Positions 1 to 5,735 of a stretch of 8,224 nucleotides of DNA are shown piece after piece (the stretch's first letter is position 1; every line of letters starts with the position of its first letter). The translations under genes were made by a program, and so were the position numbers. Below the pieces are notes generated by a model. The model worked only from the letters and a program-made list of their open reading frames with translations, had not been told where the DNA came from and searched no databases. The stretch comes from Actinomycetes bacterium. GTDB lineage: Bacteria; Actinomycetota; Acidimicrobiia; Acidimicrobiales; Acidimicrobiaceae. The stretch spans positions 1-8,224 of the forward strand of contig JAKAOC010000086.1 of NCBI GenBank assembly GCA_021823385.1, written 5' to 3'.

Positions 1-980
1 ATGCCCGCGAAATCATTGCGCGCGCCGCGGATGAGCCCATGCTCCTCTTCCTTCTTGGAGCCGACCCGCTGTCCGAAATGCCGGACACGGCCTTGGTGAA
101 GTCCGCTCTGGAGAATGCCACCGTCGTTTTGATCGACTCATTCGAGAGCGGCGCTGCGCCCTACGCAGACGTGCTCCTGCCACTCGCCGCCTATGGAGAA
201 ACGGCCGGGACGACCACGAACTTCGAAGGCAGGGTCACCCGACTCGGACGGGCCATCGTGCCAAAGGGGCAATCCAAGCCCGACTATTTGATTGCCGCCG
301 AGATCGGCCGCGAGCTTGGCAGGCCCTCCGGCGCGACGGCGCCCGAGGAGATCTTCGCGGAGATGGCGCGGGAGCTCCCCCTTTACCGGGGGCTGGCCTA
401 CGCCGAGCTTGCTTCGGATCGTTATCCGGACGGGCTGGTGGTGCCGCTGGAGCGCAAAGCGATCTCGATAGGAGCGCGCCCTCGGAGGCTGGATCCGATA
501 GCGACCCCCGGGCTGGTTGCTCCGTATCACCAGGGCCCCGCCAAGCCGTTTGCCACCGAGGTGGCAGCTGTGGCGGTGGAGGCGGGAGCCGAAACGCCGG
601 CATCGCCTCGGTTGCAGCTTCCCGAGATTTCCATCGATCCGGCCGCGGTGAGCGTGGCTGCCGACGGGCGGCTGCGGTTGCTCCTGACAAGGCGCCTATA
701 CCGTCCCACCGCCCAGCTGGCGGCGGCACCCATCCTTTCGAAGCTGACCGCCCAGGCGGAAATCCGGGTAGCCCCCGCCACTCTCGAGGCCATCGGCAAA
801 AGTGATGGCTCGGAGGTCAAGCTGCGAGGAGACCACGGCGAGGAGGTGGCGGTGGTCGCCAAGTCCGACAAATCTCTGCCTGACGGGGTGGTTCTAGGAA
901 GGCTGGGCGACGGGGCCAACCTTCTTTTGCTGGTCAAGTCAGGCACTTGGGCCACGCACGTGAAAGTGGGGAGTAACTGA
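1..980 (+). CDS. nuoG: NADH-quinone oxidoreductase subunit G (NuoG), C-terminal part; 5' end outside window
   Basis: This is the C-terminal 325 residues of the large Fe-S subunit of the complex I peripheral arm. The frame is open from base 3 with no start codon needed. The ATG at 39 is internal, because the 12 codons before it read through in the same frame. The first part (about residues 1-115 of the fragment) is the end of the molybdopterin-oxidoreductase-like domain, with the conserved block AYGETAGTTTNFEGR at about 63-77. A poorly conserved Ala/Pro-rich linker follows (about 155-215). A MopB C-terminal beta-barrel domain closes the protein (about 222-322: LRLLLTRRLYR, then DGSEVKLRGDHGEE, then a final HVKV). 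In complex I this fold is structural and carries no molybdenum cofactor (family knowledge). The N-terminal Fe-S ligands lie outside the window. The TGA stop shares its A with the nuoH ATG. Only the exact class of linker is uncertain. Confidence 0.93.
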   Translation, partial: AREIIARAADEPMLLFLLGADPLSEMPDTALVKSALENATVVLIDSFESGAAPYADVLLPLAAYGETAGTTTNFEGRVTRLGRAIVPKGQSKPDYLIAAEIGRELGRPSGATAPEEIFAEMARELPLYRGLAYAELASDRYPDGLVVPLERKAISIGARPRRLDPIATPGLVAPYHQGPAKPFATEVAAVAVEAGAETPASPRLQLPEISIDPAAVSVAADGRLRLLLTRRLYRPTAQLAAAPILSKLTAQAEIRVAPATLEAIGKSDGSEVKLRGDHGEEVAVVAKSDKSLPDGVVLGRLGDGANLLLLVKSGTWATHVKVGSN

Positions 981-982
981 TG
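968..982 (+). promoter_or_regulatory. nuoG/nuoH stop-start overlap with ribosome-binding site
   Basis: GGGGAG at 968-973 lies six bases before the nuoH ATG (980-982). The nuoG TGA (978-980) shares its A with that ATG. This is a classic TGATG junction and implies translational coupling of NuoG and NuoH. Confidence 0.8.
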
Positions 983-2188
983 GGTCAGGACCCGCTCTTT
1001 CTCGGCCATATCTCGATTGGCGTGGTCATCATCGTCTTGGTGAAGGTGCTGGTCGCCTTCGCGGCGTTGATGGTCGCGGTGATGCTCGTGATTTGGTTCG
1101 AGCGCAAGCTGATTTCGGATATGCAGAACCGCATCGGGCCCAACCGGGCGGGTCCTTGGGGCCTGATGCAGACGCTGGCGGACGGCATCAAGCTCTTCTT
1201 CAAGGAGGACCTGATCCCGGACAAGGCGGACCGCTTCGCCTTCAAACTCGCGCCGTATTTGGTCCTGGTGCCGGCCCTGGTCGCATTCACGATCATTCCT
1301 GTGGGCGGCGTCGTCCACATCTTCGGGCATACGGTGCAGCTGCAGGTTGCCGATCCCCCCATAGGGATCCTGCTGCTGCTGGCCATGTCTTCCATCTCGG
1401 TCTACGGAACCATGCTGGCAGGTTGGTCTTCGGGCTCCAAGTATCCGCTTCTCGGCTCGGTGCGCGCCTCGGCACAGATGGTCTCCTACGAGGCGGCCAT
1501 GGGCCTATCGGTGGCGGCAGTGGTGCTTCTGACCGGATCCCTGAGCACCAGAGCCATCGTCACCTCCCAGGCTGGCTCGTTCTTCCACATCTTTCCGCAG
1601 TGGAACATCCTCCGCCTCGGAGTGGTCCCGTTCCTGATCTTCCTGGTGGCCGCAACCGCCGAGCTGAACCGGCCACCGTTCGACCTTACCGAAGCCGAGC
1701 AGGAGCTGGTGGGCGGGTACGTGACCGAGTACTCTTCGATCCGCTTCGCCCTTTTCTTCCTGTCGGAATTCATGAACGCCATCACAATGTCGGCCGTGAT
1801 AGTCACACTCTTCCTGGGTGGACCGGACGGACCCAACCTGGGCGGGCCGTCGTTCATCTGGCCGATCCTGTGGTTCTTGATCAAGACGGGGGCGTTCCTG
1901 TTCTTCTACGTGTGGGTGCGAGCTGCATTGCCGCGCCTCCGCTACGACCAGTTGATGGACCTGGGCTGGAAGCTGCTCATTCCCGTTGCGCTGGCCTGGC
2001 TGCTGGTGGTCGCGGGGATGCAGGTGAGCCGGGTCTATGGCCTGGTCCTCTTCGTCATCTTCGCCGCGGCTGGTGCAGTCCTCTATCGGGCGATCACCAT
2101 CGGCCGCGAGACCGGCTCCGAGGCCGAGGTCATCATGACCTTCCGCAAGCTACCGGCGGCGGAGCCGATCCGCCCAGAGGGAGATTGA
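980..2188 (+). CDS. nuoH: NADH-quinone oxidoreductase subunit H (NuoH)
   Basis: NuoH is the membrane subunit that forms the quinone-binding chamber and joins the peripheral and membrane arms of complex I (402 aa, multi-pass). Signature blocks are all present: ERK at 41-43, QNRIGPNRAGP at 49-59, GSVRASAQMVSYE at 159-171, the acidic loop ELNRPPFDLTEAEQELVGGY at 228-247 (E228, D235, E238, E240, E242) and VWVRAALPRLRYDQLM at 311-326. These Glu-rich loops line the quinone cavity and start the proton-coupling path (family knowledge). At 402 aa it is about 75 residues longer than E. coli NuoH. The excess is a C-terminal membrane helix (about 349-371) plus a hydrophilic tail, a form seen in actinobacterial NuoH. 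The ATG overlaps the nuoG stop as TGATG, with GGGGAG at 968-973 six bases upstream, so the start is well supported. Confidence 0.97.
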   Translation: MGQDPLFLGHISIGVVIIVLVKVLVAFAALMVAVMLVIWFERKLISDMQNRIGPNRAGPWGLMQTLADGIKLFFKEDLIPDKADRFAFKLAPYLVLVPALVAFTIIPVGGVVHIFGHTVQLQVADPPIGILLLLAMSSISVYGTMLAGWSSGSKYPLLGSVRASAQMVSYEAAMGLSVAAVVLLTGSLSTRAIVTSQAGSFFHIFPQWNILRLGVVPFLIFLVAATAELNRPPFDLTEAEQELVGGYVTEYSSIRFALFFLSEFMNAITMSAVIVTLFLGGPDGPNLGGPSFIWPILWFLIKTGAFLFFYVWVRAALPRLRYDQLMDLGWKLLIPVALAWLLVVAGMQVSRVYGLVLFVIFAAAGAVLYRAITIGRETGSEAEVIMTFRKLPAAEPIRPEGD

Positions 2189-2197
2189 TGCCGAATG
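2176..2197 (+). promoter_or_regulatory. nuoH/nuoI junction with one ribosome-binding site serving two ATGs
   Basis: AGAGGGAG at 2176-2183 precedes two ATGs. The first (2188-2190) overlaps the nuoH TGA and is four bases away. The second (2195-2197) is the true nuoI start and is 11 bases away, a long but workable spacing. Family alignment of the NuoI N-terminus decides for 2195. Confidence 0.65.
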
Positions 2198-2208
2198 GGT
2201 GTACTTGA
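2188..2208 (+). other. Six-codon ORF (MPNGCT) overlapping nuoH stop and nuoI start
   Basis: The ATG at 2188 shares its A with the nuoH TGA. Six codons later a TGA (2206-2208) closes the frame, 12 bases into nuoI. It is too short to be a functional protein and is listed only as a possible reinitiation step between nuoH and nuoI. It could be chance; the sequence alone does not show that it is translated. Confidence 0.25.
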
Positions 2209-2878
2209 CGGCTTAAAGGGGTTCAAGGTCACGTTCAAGCAGCTGGCCGAGCCCCGGATCACTACCGAGTATCCGAAAGAGAAGCGGCCGAAGCCGCCAC
2301 GCTTCCACGGCCGCCACGTGCTCAACAGGTACGAGGACGGCATGGAGAAGTGCATCGGCTGCGAGCTGTGCGCCGGCGTGTGCCCCGTGGGCTGTATCTA
2401 CGTGCGAGGGAAGGATAATCCCATCGAGGATCCGGTCTCGCCGGGCGAGCGCTACGGCTTTGTCTACGAGATCAATTTCCTGCGGTGCATCCATTGTGAT
2501 CTCTGCGTGGAGGCGTGCCCGACCGAGGCGATAACCGAGTCCAAGCTCTTCGAGTTCTCTTTCACATCGCGAGAGGATGCCATCTACACGAAGGCGGAAC
2601 TGGTGGTCGACGACGAGGGCAAGGCGCGCCGGATGCCTTGGGAGGACTGGCACGACGGCGACGACGACCTGAGTTCCGGCTGGATGCGGGCAACTTCGCC
2701 TTCCGGCGACCCTGACTACGAAGGTGTGGTCCATTGGTCGAATGAGCTCGGATACGGGACGCGCGCGCCTGAGCGCGGGCAGAGCGATCTTCCGCCCGAG
2801 AAGGCGTCGCCAGAGTTCATGATTCGCGTAGTGAAGGCCGATCGGATTCCGCGCAAGGCGGGCGGGAGGGTCCGGTGA
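2195..2878 (+). CDS. nuoI: NADH-quinone oxidoreductase subunit I (NuoI), 2x[4Fe-4S] ferredoxin-like
   Basis: NuoI is the peripheral-arm subunit that carries clusters N6a and N6b and relays electrons towards N2 and quinone (227 aa). Two complete cluster motifs are visible: C53-x2-C56-x2-C59-x3-C63-P and C98-x2-C101-x2-C104-x3-C108-P. The N-terminal amphipathic stretch (MGVLDGLKGFKVTFKQL) and the RFHGRHVLNR block at 36-45 fit the actinobacterial type. About 120 residues follow the last cluster cysteine. This tail is acidic (DGDDD at 154-158) and has four Trp (149, 152, 163, 181). E. coli NuoI is only 180 aa. The ATG at 2195 is chosen because it gives the family N-terminus. An ATG at 2188 that overlaps the nuoH stop is out of frame and closes after six codons. 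The stop overlaps the nuoJ start. Confidence 0.97.
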   Translation: MGVLDGLKGFKVTFKQLAEPRITTEYPKEKRPKPPRFHGRHVLNRYEDGMEKCIGCELCAGVCPVGCIYVRGKDNPIEDPVSPGERYGFVYEINFLRCIHCDLCVEACPTEAITESKLFEFSFTSREDAIYTKAELVVDDEGKARRMPWEDWHDGDDDLSSGWMRATSPSGDPDYEGVVHWSNELGYGTRAPERGQSDLPPEKASPEFMIRVVKADRIPRKAGGRVR

Positions 2879-2880
2879 TG
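2864..2880 (+). promoter_or_regulatory. nuoI/nuoJ stop-start overlap with strong ribosome-binding site
   Basis: GGGAGGG at 2864-2870 sits seven bases before ATG 2878-2880, which overlaps the nuoI TGA (2876-2878). The spacing favours this ATG over the in-frame GTG at 2875, so NuoJ is given 200 rather than 201 residues. Confidence 0.75.
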
Positions 2881-3480
2881 GAGCCTTCCATGTTTGCGGC
2901 GGCAATCGCCAAGCCGGACCTCATCACATTCGTGGCGGCTGCGCTAATCGTGCTCGCGGGCGCCTTCGGGGTGATCACCTCGCGGAACCCGGTGCACTCG
3001 GCGCTCTCGCTGGTGCTCACCATGTTCGGCATAGCGATCCTCTTCATCGAGCAGGACGCCCAGTTCCTGGCGGCGGTGCAGGTCATCGTCTACGCGGGTG
3101 CGATCGTCGTTCTCTTTCTGTTCGTCATCATGCTGCTCGGCGTGGACAGGCGAGAGGTCTTCGGCCGTGAATCCCTGCGTGGTCAACGGCCGCTCGCGGC
3201 CGTAGCCGGCGTCGTCGGCTTGGCCGAGGTCCTCCTCTTGGCCAGGACCACCTGGGCGACCGGCGCCCACGCGGCGAACGCGCCGGTGGGCAACTCCTAC
3301 AACAACGTTCAAAAGATCGCGGCCGAGGTCTTCTCCGCTTATCTGCTGCCGTTCGAAGCGACGGCGGTCCTGCTGGTCATTGCGGTGCTGGCCGCGGTAT
3401 ATCTTGCACGGCGCGTGGTCACGGCCAATGCCGAGGAGGAGAACTCCGAAACGTTCCAAGGAAAGGCGGTGGACAGGTGA
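2878..3480 (+). CDS. nuoJ: NADH-quinone oxidoreductase subunit J (NuoJ)
   Basis: NuoJ is a small membrane-arm subunit (200 aa) next to NuoH and NuoK, part of the link that passes the redox-driven change to the pumps. About five hydrophobic segments are visible: 15-34, 40-57, 63-87, 104-123 and 157-178. The hallmark is the third one, [20 protein letters not shown] at 63-82; this helix carries the pi-bulge in known structures. [14 protein letters not shown] at 158-171 with E160 matches the last conserved helix. The C-terminal tail is charged (EEEN). The start is ATG 2878, overlapping the nuoI stop as TGATG, with GGGAGGG at 2864-2870 seven bases upstream. A GTG at 2875 would add one residue but sits only four bases from that site, so it is less likely. 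The gene overlaps nuoK by four bases. Confidence 0.95.
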   Translation: MEPSMFAAAIAKPDLITFVAAALIVLAGAFGVITSRNPVHSALSLVLTMFGIAILFIEQDAQFLAAVQVIVYAGAIVVLFLFVIMLLGVDRREVFGRESLRGQRPLAAVAGVVGLAEVLLLARTTWATGAHAANAPVGNSYNNVQKIAAEVFSAYLLPFEATAVLLVIAVLAAVYLARRVVTANAEEENSETFQGKAVDR

Positions 3481-3782
3481 GCGTCCCCGGAAGCTGGTAC
3501 CTGATCCTGGCGGCGGTGCTCTTCTCGCTGGGCATAATCGGCGTGCTGGTCAGGCGAAACGTCATAGTGATGTTCATGTGCATCGAGATGATGCTGAACG
3601 CGGTCAACCTGACCTTTGTTACATTCTCGCGGATGCTGGGAGACGTGGCCGGCCAGGTGATGGTGTTCTTCGTGCTCGTCGTGGCGGCAGCGGAGGTAGT
3701 CGTCGGTCTTGGCATCATCGTCTCCATCTTCCGCCGGCGCCTGGGCGCGACCGCCGACGATCTACACATCTTGAAGGGTTAG
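3477..3782 (+). CDS. nuoK: NADH-quinone oxidoreductase subunit K (NuoK), GTG start
   Basis: NuoK is a 101-aa membrane-arm subunit with three transmembrane helices (about 6-24, 28-52, 60-84), related to MrpC-type antiporter subunits. The two membrane glutamates essential for proton translocation are present: E37 in [13 protein letters not shown] and E73 in [13 protein letters not shown], equivalent to E. coli E36 and E72. The length is normal for the family. The start is GTG at 3477, overlapping the nuoJ stop as GTGA. This start gives the expected family N-terminus, and no in-frame ATG lies near it. Weak ribosome-binding matches (AAAGG at 3462-3466, GGTGGA at 3468-3473) suggest reliance on coupling to nuoJ. 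The stop lies one base before the nuoL ATG. Confidence 0.97.
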   Translation: MSVPGSWYLILAAVLFSLGIIGVLVRRNVIVMFMCIEMMLNAVNLTFVTFSRMLGDVAGQVMVFFVLVVAAAEVVVGLGIIVSIFRRRLGATADDLHILKG

Positions 3783-3783
3783 C

Positions 3784-5682
3784 ATGCGGGGACTTGTCTT
3801 TCTGATACCGGGGCTACCGCTCCTCGGCTTCGCCATCAACCTGCTGTTCGGGCGCTACCTGCCCAAGCGACTAGTCGGGTGGCTGGCGACGGCGATGGTC
3901 GGCGGCGCCTTCGTTATCGCCATCGTCGAGTACCTGCACCTGTTATCCCTCGCTGCCCCGCGCGTGCAGACGGGCGATCTCTTCACCTGGTTCCAGGTGG
4001 CCGGACTGAAGATCTCCTGGGGTTTTTATCTGGATCCCCTGTCGGCGGCGATGATCCTCTTCGTTACGGGCGTCGCCACGCTGATTCACGCCTACTCCAT
4101 CGGCTACATGGACCACGACCCGCGGTTCAGGACCTTCTTCGTCTACCTGAATCTCTTCGTCTTCTCGATGTTGACCCTGGTTCTCGCCAACAACTTCGTC
4201 CTGACCTTCCTCGGTTGGGAAGGAGTGGGGGCCTGCTCCTACTGGCTGATCTCCTTCTGGTTCCATCGGAACACGGCGGCTTCGGCGGGTAAGAAGGCCT
4301 TTATCGTCAACCGAATCGGCGACTTCGGCTACATGGTCGGCATGTTCCTGCTCTTCAAAGTCACCGGGACCTTGACCTACACGGGCGCGTTCAGCGCTGC
4401 GCATCACGGGGCGATCTCCTCAACGGATGCCACGGCCATCGCTTTACTCTTCTTCCTCGGTGCAGCCGGCAAGTCGGCGCAGATCCCGCTCTTTGTCTGG
4501 CTGGTGGATGCCATGGAGGGCCCGACCCCGGTTTCCGCGCTTATCCATGCCGCCACGATGGTCACGGCGGGTGTCTACCTGATGGCCCGCATCTCCCCCA
4601 TACTTCACCTCTCGCCGGAGGCCGGGACTGTGATCGCGATCTTCGGCGTGGTTACCGCCTTCGTCGCTGCAGCCGCGGCCACAAGCCAGAACGACATAAA
4701 GAAGGTGCTCGCCTACTCGACGGTCTCCCAGCTGGGGTACATGTTCCTCGGTATTGGATCGGGGGCCTACGTGGCGGCGATCTTCCTGATGATCACCCAC
4801 GCCTTTTACAAAGGGCTCCTCTTCCTCGGGGCCGGCTCGGTCATCCACTCGCTTCATGATGAGCAGGACATCAAGAAGATGGGCAGGCTCTACAAGCTGA
4901 TGCCGATCACCGGCTTCACCTTTATCATCGCTTGGCTTTCCATTGCCGGCCTGCCCCCCTTCTCCGGGTTCTTCTCCAAAGGGGACGTCCTACTGGGCGC
5001 GTATACCAAGTCCCCGTGGCTTTGGGCTCTTGGCGCACTGACCGCGGTGCTAACCGCTTACTACATGGGCCGCGAGGTCTATCTGGTCTTCTTCGGCGAC
5101 GCGCGCTATGCCAAGGCGCTCGCCGGCTCCGATCACCATCCGGAGCCCCATGAGTCACCGGCGGTGATGACCGTGCCACTCGTGGTGCTGGCTGTCGCTT
5201 CGGTGATCGCGGGCGTCCTCAACCTGGGCTTCAGCTCCTCGACGGACTTCCTGACCAACTGGCTCACTCCGGTCTTCGGTTCAGCGCAGGCGGCTCTTGG
5301 CTTCGGCACCGGCACCAGGGTGATCTTGGAGGCGGGCGATGCGGTCTTTGCGATAATCGGCATCCTGCTGGCGTGGCGGGCATGGGCCTCGCGGTCTGAG
5401 AACCCATCTCTGGAACCCCGGTTCCTCGCCAAAGCGTGGGGTATCGACATGTTCCTGGACAAGGTGTTCTCCGGTGGATCTCAGGTTCTTGCCCACTCAG
5501 CCAACACGGTTGTGGACAACGCGGTGATCGACGGAGCGGTCAAAGGCACTGGAACGCTGGTGGCGGTTACCGCCGGGCAGGTTCGCAAACTGCAGAGCGG
5601 ATACGTCCGCTCCTACGCTCTGGTGATCACCTTCGGGGTGGTACTGATTCTCGGATTCGTTCTCACAAGGGCGAGCTTCTAA
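3784..5682 (+). CDS. nuoL: NADH-quinone oxidoreductase subunit L (NuoL), distal antiporter-like pump
   Basis: NuoL is the distal proton-pumping subunit of the membrane arm (632 aa), with about 16 transmembrane segments and a lateral amphipathic helix near the C-terminus. The pumping residues are all present: E146 in GWEGVGACSYW, D179, K230 in GAAGKSAQIPLFVWL, H255 in SALIHAATMV, K343 in THAFYKGLLFLGAG and K400 in GFFSKGD. By E. coli numbering these match E144, D178, K229, H254, K342 and K399. TSQNDIKKVLAYSTVSQLGY at 300-319 and HHPEPHESPAVMTVPL at 451-466 are further family signatures. The C-terminal DGAVKGTGTL and RKLQSGYVRSYAL (601-613) match the lateral-helix and last-helix region. The start is ATG 3784 with GAAGGG at 3773-3778 five bases upstream and one base after the nuoK stop. 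The TAA stop overlaps an ATG that opens a 17-codon ORF. Confidence 0.98.
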   Translation: MRGLVFLIPGLPLLGFAINLLFGRYLPKRLVGWLATAMVGGAFVIAIVEYLHLLSLAAPRVQTGDLFTWFQVAGLKISWGFYLDPLSAAMILFVTGVATLIHAYSIGYMDHDPRFRTFFVYLNLFVFSMLTLVLANNFVLTFLGWEGVGACSYWLISFWFHRNTAASAGKKAFIVNRIGDFGYMVGMFLLFKVTGTLTYTGAFSAAHHGAISSTDATAIALLFFLGAAGKSAQIPLFVWLVDAMEGPTPVSALIHAATMVTAGVYLMARISPILHLSPEAGTVIAIFGVVTAFVAAAAATSQNDIKKVLAYSTVSQLGYMFLGIGSGAYVAAIFLMITHAFYKGLLFLGAGSVIHSLHDEQDIKKMGRLYKLMPITGFTFIIAWLSIAGLPPFSGFFSKGDVLLGAYTKSPWLWALGALTAVLTAYYMGREVYLVFFGDARYAKALAGSDHHPEPHESPAVMTVPLVVLAVASVIAGVLNLGFSSSTDFLTNWLTPVFGSAQAALGFGTGTRVILEAGDAVFAIIGILLAWRAWASRSENPSLEPRFLAKAWGIDMFLDKVFSGGSQVLAHSANTVVDNAVIDGAVKGTGTLVAVTAGQVRKLQSGYVRSYALVITFGVVLILGFVLTRASF

Positions 5683-5735
5683 TGGGTGCACTTGAGTTCT
5701 TTGGATGGATAGCGGTGGTGGAAATTGAGTTCTGA
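5682..5735 (+). other. 17-codon ORF bridging nuoL and nuoM
   Basis: An ATG at 5682 shares its A with the nuoL TAA (TAATG) and is preceded by AAGGGCGAG at 5667-5675. It encodes MGALEFFGWIAVVEIEF and stops at TGA 5733-5735, eleven bases into nuoM in a different frame. It fills the whole 42-nt gap between nuoL and nuoM. It may be a coupling mini-ORF that delivers ribosomes to the weak TTG start of nuoM, a remnant of an older nuoM N-terminus, or chance. I recognise no homologue. Confidence 0.3.
5714..5727 (+). promoter_or_regulatory. nuoM TTG start and weak ribosome-binding region
   Basis: TTG at 5725-5727 is the first usable start after the in-frame TAG at 5710-5712. Upstream there is only the GGTGGTGGA run at 5714-5722, two bases from the TTG and a poor Shine-Dalgarno match at poor spacing. 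This makes independent initiation look weak and coupling to upstream translation more likely. Confidence 0.5.

Noticed and set aside
1..41. ATG at base 1 and ATG at base 39 as possible gene starts
   Set aside because: The first is out of frame with NuoG and closes after a few dozen codons. The second is in frame but internal, since codons from base 3 are open and fit the NuoG fold.
527..1330. 267-codon antisense ORF across the nuoG/nuoH junction, and other long antisense ORFs (for example 2213-2905, 6646-7242)
   Set aside because: These are mirror frames of strongly third-position-GC coding genes; their products are low-complexity charged sequence and match no family I know.
1093..2208. 371-codon open frame inside nuoH in the +2 register
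   Set aside because: Its translation is rich in Arg, Gly, Pro and His with no recognisable domain, typical of a shifted frame in GC-rich DNA. nuoH in the same place has every family motif.
2762..2777. Small inverted repeat (CGCGC, six-base loop, GCGCG)
   Set aside because: A five-base GC stem inside nuoI with no T-tract; expected by chance at this base composition and not a terminator.
2875..2877. GTG as an alternative nuoJ start one codon upstream
   Set aside because: It sits four bases from the GGGAGGG site, while ATG 2878 is at the normal seven-base spacing and forms the TGATG overlap seen elsewhere in the operon.
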